DNA of 64,000 nucleotides from Branchiostoma lanceolatum (Eukaryota > Chordata > Leptocardii > Amphioxiformes > Branchiostomatidae), in NCBI RefSeq assembly GCF_035083965.1, contig NC_089729.1:17100964-17164963 (forward strand). The letters are read 5' to 3'. Shown here piece by piece: positions 47,701 to 52,095 of the stretch (position 1 is the stretch's first letter; the number at the start of each line of letters is the position of its first letter). The position numbers and the translations under genes were made by a program. The notes below the pieces were generated by a model. It was not told where the DNA came from. It searched no databases and was given only the letters and a program-made list of their open reading frames with translations.

Positions 47701-50700
47701 CCCGCCATGTCATGTAGCATTTCAGTGATGAGTCATGCGGTAAAACGAAGCATTCGATAATAATCATCCACATAGAAACGTCTTTTATGATTGCATATGC
47801 ATGTTTTCCCAACTTGCATTTGATCGCTGTAGATATGAAATACTGTGAACTAGTGCTGCGTACATAAACGTAACATCAGGTACAGGTACCGGGACAGAGG
47901 TTTAGGTACAGGTCCGGCCTGTACCTGTACCTGAACAATTTGAAAAATTAACATGTGTTCCTCTGAACTACTTCAATCATGACAGAAACACAAATAAACT
48001 GTTTTCAACGTGTCAGTATCTTTATTCAAAGAACACAACTAGGTTTCCTCCCGCCAAACTCCCTTGGCCTTGCAATCAAAACTCCCGGCCTGCCTGAATG
48101 ATCTGTTACATATTACGTATGCTGTTCCAAGGTGTCGCTGTGGTCATGTTTGGTGTTGCATGAGGCCATGAGGTCAGGAGATCAGCACAAAATAAGCACA
48201 TACTTGATGTGAATTTATATCGGTACAGTACCGGTACTTCATGATCCGGCATTTTGGACCTGTACCTAATCAATTTTTACGGTACAGTACCGGCACACAG
48301 CACCGGTACGCAGCACTACTGTGAACGTGTTTGACGAGTTTGACTCTATGACATATCGTACCTACAGGTCAACAGGCGGTCCACTGTGGGGGCTGTCAGC
48401 ACGAGAGGCACGGGCTCCACAGGGGTTACTGCAACAACCAGTTCGGTGAGAATCTTTTCAGTTCCTCGTTGAAAATATATCTTTCATATATGTTATAACT
48501 CTTTTTAAGTTTGTGAAGGTTAGACATCCAGGTAAACAATATATAAAGAGTATTCAAACTCTACAACTGGATAAGAATTCGGAGATTTATTTCCGGACGT
48601 TTCGAGTGACATCATCACTCTTCTTCAGCGTCACTAAAATGAACTAGCAGAACTAACCAGTACTTATTTATTATAACTAGAAAAACCGGTTTTACATGGC
48701 AAATCACACAGTCATGCATAAGAGGTATTGAAATGTAAAACAAGATGGGAACTCTTTTTATTCACTGAAGAATATGTGACTTAGAGATTTGGGGTGATTT
48801 AAAGGTCTCTACTACATTAGATATGAGCATGATTAGGGAAATACAGAACTCGATAATTTGTTTGTTTGTTAATTTGTTTGTGCCTTTGTTTATTCTCGAA
48901 AAAAGCTCTAATCGGCCATCTTGGCCACTTTTCATAGAGGTCGAGATGAGGGCATGTCAAGGGGTCAACATAACAATAAATAACTAAAGCTTGGTCAACC
49001 AAGGTGACTCAAAATTATATCAATAATACAAAGAATAGATTAATAAATAATTGACACGTTTTTCTGACAACAAGCTTTTTAATTTTTCATCTCCATGATA
49101 TCCCCTCCTCAGTCATGACCGGCAGGGTGTCCAAGTTGGAACTGACGCCATCTTGGCGCGTCGTTACCATGGTGACGAACAGTGACATGATCAGTAAGCG
49201 AGGCGGGCTGAGGTCTATCGAGTACCAGGGGCGGGACCTGGCGGTACAGGTGCTCCTGCCGAGGAACTACAGGAACCAACACGGGTGCCCATGCTACGAT
49301 GTGGCCAGAGGTTTGTGTTGTGCATATTCTCTCATTATTAAACCTTATAACAACCGATTGACCTTTCACCTTAATATACGATCAATCACCATGACAACGC
49401 GTATGTGAAAAGTCTAACAACTTCACGTCCCAGGTTCATGAAATTTACATTTGAAAAATATGATTTAGAAAAAAAGTGGCGAATTTGGGGCCCCCTCCGT
49501 TACTCTGTTATCATCTCTTTCCAATATAGTAGACCTACAGCAACTCAGTAACAGTACATTATGCTCTTCTTCACTACTACGAGGGTCCATGTCACTTTCT
49601 CATTAGCAAAACTGTAATATCTTCGATATAGTCCACACTTTCATTCAATATAGGTAGATAACATTCACTTTTCTTTTATCCATTTTGTGTTTAAGTATGT
49701 ATATGGACATTTTATACTTGTTTAATATTTATATCTTTTAGTAGAAGGCGTTACATAAGTAACTGTGCTTTTTGCCTGATACTCGTAAAATATATGTGAA
49801 TAAGGTTGTTTAACCTTGGATTTACAAAGTTTGAATTTGGTTTGCTTTGGAGAGCCTTTTTTTCTAAAAATGGGCGTGGCCTTATTTATCTTGATGACGT
49901 AATCATGACGTCATGCTAATTTGCATAAATTATTACCTTGCTATAAGGTACTACCTGAAAAAAATTAGGTTGAGGAAGGTTTATAAAGCTTAAGAAAGGT
50001 TTTTTTCAATAACATCCCCAAACTCCTCAGCCACCCTTCAACGGTGCCATAAGCTTTCTTTCAATATTTTTGGTACGAGGATGTTTCAGTACTTTTCTTT
50101 GTTGTTATCTGTAAGATGTAAGGTGAAATCTACATCTAAATCTACATTGGGTTGCCCCCAAATAACCCCTTCAGAGGCAAAGTAGAGGGGGTAGTTGAGG
50201 TCCCGGGCTAAGGCGGGCAGGCCTCCAGCCTGGCACGGAACGACTCAACGGTGGGAGCCGTCGCAACCGTGCCAGACAGGGTGTTCCACTGTGGGATGGT
50301 ACGGGGAAAGAAAGAGTGTTTATATGTGTCGGAAATGCAAGCTAACATAAGTCTGTTTTTCCTCCAGGAGCGGAGTACGTGATGATGGGCCGTGTTGACG
50401 GGAACGGGTACGGGATGGTGGACGAGAAGGGATACATGGCGGAGCTCAACAACAAGTACGCCCGGCGACTGCAACAACTCAAGGCCAACCCCTTCAGCTG
50501 TTCCTACTCCTACCAAGATACCTCACGCCAAGGTTCCAACCCATATTCGCGGAACCCCGGATCTAACCCCCGGAATCGCCGACCTAACCCTCAGAGCCCC
50601 CGATCATACCCTCAAAATCCTCAACCGAATCCGTACCCTGCGAATCCTCGTTCTTACCCGCAGAACCCCCAACCCTACCCACAGAACCCCCAACCCTACC

Positions 50701-51143
50701 CACAGAACCCCCAACCTTACCCTCAGAACCCCCAACCCTACCCACAGAATCCTCAACCGCAGAACCCTCAACCCTACCCACAGAATCCCCGGTCAAACCC
50801 TCAAAATCCCCAACCCTACCCACAGAACCCCCAACCCTACCCACAGAATCCTCAACCTCAGAACCCCCAACCCTACCCACAGAATCCTCAACCTCAGAAC
50901 CCACAACCCTACCCACAAGATCCCCGGTCAAATCCTCAAAATCCCCAACCATACCCTCAGAACTCTGGATATAACCCATACAGTCCTGGGTCTAACCCAC
51001 AATACCCAGGATCATATCCCCAGGACCCCAGGTCCCACTCTCAGTACCCCGGCTATAACCCAGGCCCCAGACACCAGTCAGCACCTAACACCGGCGCTAG
51101 AGGGCGCTCCTCTTACACATATAAAAGTGCTCAAAAGAGATAA
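17685..51143 (+). CDS. Giant secreted mosaic protein (LDLa, WAP, Kazal, Kunitz, Tg1, OLF, NTR), WFIKKN-like
   Basis: The gene has 33 coding exons with two signal-peptide exons (17685 and 27632). From the second start the frame is 1823 aa. Its order is signal peptide, WAP, follistatin/Kazal, LDLa, Kunitz x2, thyroglobulin type-1 x5, linker, Tg1, Thr/Pro linker, Tg1, olfactomedin, Kunitz x2, NTR and a Pro/Gln/Asn tail. From the first start six more LDLa repeats precede WAP (2136 aa). Most exons are symmetrical phase 1-1, and every junction keeps frame. WAP, Kazal, paired Kunitz and a terminal NTR is the vertebrate WFIKKN plan; those proteins bind GDF8/GDF11 and inhibit proteases. Here LDLa stands where WFIKKN has Ig, and a Tg1/OLF block is inserted. 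The product should be extracellular. It is unproven whether the 5' LDLa block is the same gene or a separate one. Confidence 0.75.
17770..20415. other. Intron 1 of the mosaic gene
   Basis: The intron is 2.6 kb and AT-rich. No exon, RNA gene or clear inverted-repeat element was recognised in it. Confidence 0.5.
20416..20572 (+). CDS. LDLa-1 and first half of LDLa-2
   Basis: After ACGACAG the exon reads [20 protein letters not shown] then [16 protein letters not shown], a complete six-cysteine LDL-receptor class A repeat with the calcium-binding D..SDE. The start of a second follows (GKFMCEDG). It ends GGAGG|GTAAGG in phase 2, so LDLa-2 is split by the intron. Confidence 0.88.
20764..21008 (+). 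repeat. Dispersed ~260-bp repeat, copy 2
   Basis: It is homologous to the copies at 10009, 33043 and 35668. It ends with ggtttgctatgcaaacctgt, only about 23 bases before the next exon. Confidence 0.75.
21032..21345 (+). CDS. Second half of LDLa-2, linker, LDLa-3
   Basis: The phase-2 acceptor TTTCAG|C completes LDLa-2 ([23 protein letters not shown]). A Thr/Pro-rich linker of about 45 residues follows, then LDLa-3 ([36 protein letters not shown]). The donor is TGCC|GTAAGA, phase 1. Confidence 0.88.
21366..21700 (+). repeat. Dispersed repeat headed by ttatctccatgaaaaatgga
   Basis: It starts with the small palindrome tctccatgaaaaatggaga and a (TTTG)n run (about 21405-21475). A body with gatttggtatgtgg-type and gggccccctggtatgtgacc sequence follows. 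Similar copies lie at 21956-22320, 56449-56910 and 60446-60810. It is non-coding. Confidence 0.7.
21738..21863 (+). CDS. LDLa-4
   Basis: The phase 1-1 exon encodes [20 protein letters not shown] then [17 protein letters not shown], a full LDLa repeat. The donor is CAAG|GTAACG. Confidence 0.88.
21956..22320 (+). repeat. Dispersed ttatctccatgaaaa-type repeat, second copy
   Basis: It is diverged but collinear with the copy at 21366 (ttatctctatgaaaattgagata, then gatgatatttgatatgtg, a C run, gcagcagaacttc). It lies in the intron after LDLa-4. Confidence 0.6.
22356..22480. mobile_element. MITE with TACTCTCCAAG ends
   Basis: The inverted ends are tactctccaagtagaggt and acctctgcttggagagta. The nine-base duplication accaaatgg flanks it (22347-22355 and 22481-22489). 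A catatg-containing interior is also partly symmetrical. It is non-autonomous. Confidence 0.75.
22544..22739. mobile_element. hAT-like MITE, TAGTCTCTACCAG family
   Basis: The ends tagtctctaccag and ctggtagagtcca are near-inverted. The duplication gaatctcca is at 22535-22543 and 22740-22748. The interior (ctatttggccaatttctact) matches the complete relative at 36355-36575. Confidence 0.7.
23077..23213. repeat. Hairpin repeat around actcaagcaactggat
   Basis: The arms ttactcaagcaactggata... and ...tatccagttgcttgagtgac pair with the inner motif cagtcagacgtttcagac. Related fragments occur near 10430-10510, 36604-36680 and 48540-48630. Confidence 0.7.
23375..23491 (+). CDS. LDLa-5
   Basis: The phase 1-1 exon encodes [20 protein letters not shown] then [16 protein letters not shown]. 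The acceptor is CACCACAG|AG and the donor TGTG|GTAAGT. Confidence 0.88.
24098..24304 (+). CDS. LDLa-6 and linker
   Basis: The phase 1-1 exon encodes [20 protein letters not shown] then [15 protein letters not shown] and a Thr-rich linker with possible N-glycosylation sites (QNTTS, GNITL). The donor ACTG|GTAGGA can join the WAP exon at 32789 in frame. A possible short terminal exon after a strong acceptor at 24508-24509 (stop at 24575-24577) is an alternative ending. Confidence 0.85.
24578..27490. other. Long intron or intergenic gap between the LDLa block and second start
   Basis: No further exon with a recognisable domain was found, and no clear AATAAA occurs between 24578 and 27490. The sequence is AT-rich and mostly unique-looking. 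Confidence 0.4.
27498..27631 (+). promoter_or_regulatory. Candidate internal promoter and 5' UTR
   Basis: A TATA-like catatatta lies at about 27499-27508, roughly 125 bases upstream of the ATG at 27632. The next exon is a signal-peptide exon, so a transcription start is expected here. No further core-promoter evidence can be seen. Confidence 0.4.
27632..27698 (+). CDS. Signal-peptide exon 2 (proximal start)
   Basis: The exon reads [20 protein letters not shown] then SQ, ending CAAG|GTGAGT in phase 1. This mirrors exon 17685-17769, including the ..Q|G junction. It can be the first exon of a 1823-aa product. Confidence 0.75.
27699..32788. other. Long intron before the WAP exon
   Basis: The 5.1-kb intron holds the hAT-like element at 29718-29909 and a GA-rich simple repeat near 31930-31970. 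No other exon was recognised. Confidence 0.5.
29718..29909. mobile_element. hAT-like foldback MITE with perfect 8-bp duplication
   Basis: The ends tagcctcctgtgcaggcttc and gaagcctgcacaggaggcta are perfect inverted repeats. The flanks agtccaca (29710-29717 and 29910-29917) are identical 8-bp target duplications. The interior has repeated gagggagttgtgtagcc in both orientations. Confidence 0.85.
32789..32992 (+). CDS. WAP (whey acidic protein) domain exon
   Basis: The acceptor is CTTCTAG|CC. The exon encodes [14 protein letters not shown], then [20 protein letters not shown] and NGCGGTMCV. The eight cysteines in the spacing of the four-disulphide core identify WAP. This is the first domain of WFIKKN proteins. 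Phase 1-1. Confidence 0.9.
33043..33293 (+). repeat. Dispersed ~260-bp repeat, copy 3
   Basis: It is homologous to the copies at 10009, 20764 and 35668. It runs from ttcaggtttgctatgttag to acgcaaacctgta, in the intron after WAP. Confidence 0.75.
33601..34342 (+). CDS. Follistatin-like/Kazal domain (two exons)
   Basis: Exon 33601-33713 (phase 1-0) encodes [20 protein letters not shown] then [15 protein letters not shown]. Exon 34228-34342 (phase 0-1) encodes [20 protein letters not shown] then [12 protein letters not shown]. Together they form a follistatin/Kazal module with the VC...G..Y...C core, as follows WAP in WFIKKN proteins. The inner phase-0 intron is the only one of that class in the gene. 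Confidence 0.85.
34621..34719 (+). CDS. LDLa-7 (short)
   Basis: The exon encodes [20 protein letters not shown] then [11 protein letters not shown]. It is a compact LDLa repeat with the D.SDE calcium motif. The first cysteine of the usual six appears absent or displaced. It occupies the position of Ig in vertebrate WFIKKN. Phase 1-1. Confidence 0.85.
34836..35057 (+). CDS. Kunitz domain 1 (atypical)
   Basis: A Pro-rich linker is followed by [30 protein letters not shown], then AC, EC and RC. The six Kunitz cysteines are present, but the last spacing is longer than usual. The P1 residue after Cys2 is Ala, so trypsin inhibition is unlikely. Phase 1-1. Confidence 0.85.
35205..35438 (+). CDS. 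Kunitz domain 2
   Basis: After a linker the exon encodes [20 protein letters not shown], then [17 protein letters not shown] and ECMDFC. The spacing is canonical and P1 is Arg (GPCR), fitting a trypsin-like protease inhibitor. Phase 1-1. Confidence 0.92.
35668..35931 (+). repeat. Dispersed ~260-bp repeat, copy 4
   Basis: It is homologous to the copies at 10009, 20764 and 33043, and ends acgcaaacctgta. It lies in the intron before the first thyroglobulin exon. Confidence 0.75.
36074..36280 (+). CDS. Thyroglobulin type-1 domain 1
   Basis: The exon encodes [28 protein letters not shown] and [17 protein letters not shown], then C. The CWCV and QC motifs define Tg1 modules, many of which inhibit cysteine or aspartic proteases. 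Phase 1-1. Confidence 0.93.
36355..36575. mobile_element. Complete hAT-like MITE, TAGCCTCTACCAG family
   Basis: The ends tagcctctaccaggc and gcctggtagaggcta are perfect inverted repeats. The duplication gatcagca flanks them (36347-36354, 36576-36583). The inner arms gtagaaactggccaaatag / ctatttggccaatttctact also pair. Relatives lie at 22544 and, truncated, at 3403. Confidence 0.85.
36990..37208 (+). CDS. Thyroglobulin type-1 domain 2
   Basis: The exon encodes [33 protein letters not shown] and [17 protein letters not shown]. The acceptor is ATACAG|CC and the donor TCAG|GTAAGT. Phase 1-1. Confidence 0.93.
37361..37576 (+). CDS. Thyroglobulin type-1 domain 3
   Basis: The frame has no Met and is easily overlooked. 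It encodes [40 protein letters not shown] and [18 protein letters not shown] replaces the usual CWCV. The acceptor is ACTCTTAG|TT and the donor TCAG|GTATCA. Phase 1-1. Confidence 0.9.
38003..38195. mobile_element. MITE with cggtcacatt ends
   Basis: The end gcggtcacattcgtcgta and the far end tacaacaaatgtgaccgg are imperfect inverted repeats, with internal cgtcgtacga motifs. The ggtcacat end recalls the element at 2506-2708. Borders are approximate. Confidence 0.55.
38207..38617 (-). mobile_element. tRNA-derived SINE
   Basis: Read on the minus strand, the head has an A box (ggtggcgtagtggcag) and a B box (gggttcgaatccgg) at tRNA spacing. A body of about 300 bases follows and the element ends in a (CAAAA/CAAA)n tail near 38207-38245. 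A short ctagct repeat at both ends may be the target duplication. RNA polymerase III would transcribe such an element. Confidence 0.8.
38671..38901 (+). CDS. Thyroglobulin type-1 domain 4
   Basis: The exon encodes [40 protein letters not shown] and [15 protein letters not shown]. The acceptor is ATCACAG|CC and the donor TCAG|GTCTGT. Phase 1-1. Confidence 0.92.
39173..39382 (+). CDS. Thyroglobulin type-1 domain 5
   Basis: The exon encodes [29 protein letters not shown] and [17 protein letters not shown]. The acceptor is TTCTCAG|GA and the donor GAAG|GTGGGG. Phase 1-1. Confidence 0.92.
39513..39578 (+). CDS. Short linker exon
   Basis: The 66-base phase 1-1 exon encodes [20 protein letters not shown], with no domain. 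The acceptor ATTCCCAG|AT and donor GAAG|GTATGG are good, and the exon keeps the frame. It can be skipped without a frameshift. Confidence 0.65.
39770..40830 (+). CDS. Linker and thyroglobulin type-1 domain 6 (two exons)
   Basis: Exon 39770-39964 is a Thr/Glu/Pro linker followed by [20 protein letters not shown], the first Tg1 cysteine segment. Exon 40684-40830 gives [20 protein letters not shown] and [19 protein letters not shown] replaces CWCV. Unlike the other Tg1 units this one is split by a phase-1 intron, which holds the foldback element at 39981-40224. Confidence 0.85.
39981..40224. mobile_element. Foldback MITE starting at a splice donor
   Basis: The ends ctccaagcagatctacacgg and ccgtgtagatctgcttggag are inverted repeats. 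The right arm contains a doubled ggctgactggagc...gccccgtgtagatctg unit. A 16-base near-identical repeat flanks it: gtgggtcagaaataat (39965-39980) and gtaggtcagaaataat (40226-40241). The left flank begins exactly at the GT donor of the preceding exon. Confidence 0.8.
41143..42235. mobile_element. pogo-like non-autonomous DNA element, TA-flanked
   Basis: The outer ends read CAGTCAAACCTGCCTATAGC and, inverted, gaccgctaatacaggtttgactg. TA lies on each side. A second copy of the end (acagtcaaacttgg) is at 41303, suggesting a nested or duplicated insertion. Repeated gaccgctatgg-type motifs lie near both ends. No transposase frame is visible. Assignment to pogo rests on the end sequence and the TA target. 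Confidence 0.6.
42279..42329 (+). CDS. Micro-linker exon
   Basis: The 51-base phase 1-1 exon encodes [17 protein letters not shown]. The acceptor is TTCCACAG|GT and the donor GAAG|GTATTT. The SGD-type acidic stretch could be a glycosaminoglycan site; this is speculative. Confidence 0.6.
42460..42681 (+). CDS. Thr/Pro-rich mucin-like linker exon
   Basis: The exon encodes a linker rich in Thr, Pro and Val, with a doubled GLVTTAKPG unit, no cysteines and likely O-glycosylation. The acceptor is TTTTCAG|GG and the donor ATGC|GTAAGT. Phase 1-1. Confidence 0.75.
42923..43150 (+). CDS. Thyroglobulin type-1 domain 7
   Basis: The exon encodes [40 protein letters not shown] and [10 protein letters not shown]. 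It is a diverged Tg1 with CFCV. The donor GAAG|GTGGGC is copied twice more by a 122-bp tandem repeat just downstream. Phase 1-1. Confidence 0.88.
43100..43465. repeat. 122-bp tandem triplication spanning an exon end and splice donor
   Basis: Three near-identical 122-base units start at 43100, 43222 and 43344. Each includes the last 51 coding bases of the Tg1-7 exon, the donor AAG|GTGGGC and about 70 intron bases. Only the first copy continues an open frame from the exon. Confidence 0.95.
43631..43702 (+). CDS. Pro-rich linker exon
   Basis: The 72-base phase 1-1 exon encodes [20 protein letters not shown] then TSRP. The acceptor is TTTCAG|AG and the donor CCAG|GTAGGT. Confidence 0.65.
43885..45639 (+). 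CDS. Olfactomedin domain (three exons)
   Basis: The exons are 43885-44226, 44530-44698 and 45398-45639 (junctions phase 1 and 2). Exon 1 has [31 protein letters not shown] and DLIKFDLE. Exon 2 has [15 protein letters not shown] and INTWNAG. Exon 3 has [13 protein letters not shown] and [20 protein letters not shown]. These are the standard blocks of the five-bladed olfactomedin propeller, including the paired cysteines. The domain mediates extracellular protein contacts and is not part of vertebrate WFIKKN. Confidence 0.92.
45838..46131 (+). CDS. Thr/Pro linker and Kunitz domain 3
   Basis: A mucin-like linker of about 45 residues precedes [36 protein letters not shown] and ECMGTC. P1 is Arg (GPCR), so inhibitory activity is plausible. 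The acceptor is CTGCAG|AA and the donor ACAG|GTAAAA. Phase 1-1. Confidence 0.92.
46428..46618. mobile_element. TTAA-flanked MITE
   Basis: The ends agccccactatgt and acatagtggggct are perfect inverted repeats, each next to TTAA (46428-46431, 46615-46618). TTAA duplication is typical of piggyBac and Kolobok families. Non-coding. Confidence 0.75.
46744..46998 (+). CDS. Kunitz domain 4
   Basis: After a Pro-rich linker the exon encodes [36 protein letters not shown] and ECTIKC. The P1 position is Gln (GPCQ), unusual for a trypsin inhibitor. The donor is CTAG|GTGGGT. Phase 1-1. Confidence 0.92.
   Translation, partial: SVAARPNLPSPAQPWTLPVRHPAQRCPATWVTPVSCPRSRGRVRRLTAAGTSTPSAGCVRSSSTAAAGGTPTGSGPGGSAPSSV
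47023..47523. mobile_element. TTAA-flanked MITE, 0.5 kb
   Basis: The ends ggtctcattca and tgaatgagacc are inverted and bordered by TTAA on both sides. The interior has no convincing ORF. The element begins 25 bases after the end of the Kunitz-4 exon. Confidence 0.75.
47851..48318. mobile_element. hAT-like element, TAGTGCTGCG ends, 8-bp duplication
   Basis: The ends tagtgctgcgtac and gtacgcagcacta are inverted. The flanks ctgtgaac (47843-47850 and 48319-48326) are identical. The interior is rich in ggtacaggtacc motifs. A partial second copy lies near 52763-52865. Confidence 0.82.
48368..51143 (+). CDS. NTR (netrin-like) domain and Pro/Gln/Asn-rich tail (three exons)
   Basis: Exon 48368-48445 gives [16 protein letters not shown], exon 49113-49310 gives [14 protein letters not shown] and GCPCYDV, and exon 50368-51143 gives [20 protein letters not shown] and [14 protein letters not shown]. 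The pattern C..C...YC...F...GRV...CPC...MG.VDG...C is the WFIKKN-type NTR domain, the WFIKKN C-terminus. Here a tail of about 200 residues follows (from about 50520). It is built of repeats such as PQNPQPYP and ends in ..YTYKSAQKR. The tail has almost no charge, cysteine or hydrophobic anchor. Confidence 0.88.
50130..50350 (-). pseudogene. Antisense LINE reverse-transcriptase C-terminus
   Basis: On the minus strand the frame reads [20 protein letters not shown] then [20 protein letters not shown] and stops. This is the typical last segment of LINE ORF2. It lies in the last intron, immediately before the acceptor of the NTR/tail exon at 50368. Confidence 0.8.
50520..51090 (+). repeat. Coding minisatellite: ([10 protein letters not shown])n
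   Basis: Degenerate 12-30-base units of cagaacccccaaccctaccca code for the Pro/Gln/Asn/Tyr tail. The imperfection of the units suggests an old but still length-variable array. Confidence 0.9.
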
Positions 51144-51428
51144 AGGGTTATAATGCGATGTTATATTAGCATCAGACCGTATCTTTATATTATGTTTATC
51201 TACGGGACGTATCTAGTATAGTTAAGAAAACACAGATTTACATTCTCGTGTGCAAAAATATTATTTGACAGGTTAATTTTTTGTGTGTGTCTGATACTAG
51301 AAACGTATGTCACTGAATTGAAGTGTTGTATTTTATACTAACTCGTGCACATTGTATTTGTCTGTGTATAGAATTAGAAGCTTAAGCATGGCACAGAATA
51401 TAGGTCATATGAGGGGGCACGCCATGGT

Positions 51429-51434
51429 ATTAAA
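51429..51434 (+). terminator. Possible variant polyadenylation signal
   Basis: ATTAAA lies about 285 bases past the stop of the mosaic gene. No closer AATAAA was found. This is weak evidence. Confidence 0.25.
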
Positions 51435-52011
51435 TCTTCATGTATTTGCATTACTGCGCCAATGATATACCTCAGATTCTTTTAATGTAGTCAAAAAAAT
51501 GGTAGAATAAGACATTTTATGCCCGGCTACATGTGGCCTTTTAGAGAAGCTTTGACTTATTTTTTAACTGTTTTAATAAGCTGTAACTATGTTTGGAAAC
51601 AACACATCGGAGTAGCTATAGATGCACACGAGAATGTATGATTTTTTTGTATCGTGCACTAACTCATCGTTCATTATGGGCAGACATTTCCGTAACAACA
51701 TTTTTTAACTGACCTTCATACCCCCTTGTACTGAATACTTCTAACATGAACAATCTGTATTTCAATATGAATTTGAAATGAATTTCCAATCTTCCGTTTT
51801 TCAGAGTTGTAACATCTTTTCATCAATGTTGTGTTTTCAAACGTCCGTCCTGGGAGAGAAACTTGAACAATCAAAATCGCTGTTTCCTTTTGTGAAGAAG
51901 GCTTTTTGTGAACGTGTGATAAACGTCTTCTTCCTTCTGTACCTTCAAGTGTGGTGTGCTTTCTTTACAGAATGCAGTTCCTGACATAATGTATATGCTT
52001 CTGTAAGACTA

Positions 52012-52013
<2 letters not shown>

Positions 52014-52088
<75 letters not shown>
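52014..52088. repeat. (GT)n microsatellite
   Basis: About 37 GT units lie in the gap between the mosaic gene and the small membrane-protein gene. Confidence 0.98.

Positions 52089-52095
<7 letters not shown>

Noticed and set aside
50392-51153. Alternative 253-codon frame overlapping the Pro/Gln/Asn tail
   Set aside because: It is a shadow frame of a repetitive coding array; the chosen frame continues the NTR domain through a good acceptor.
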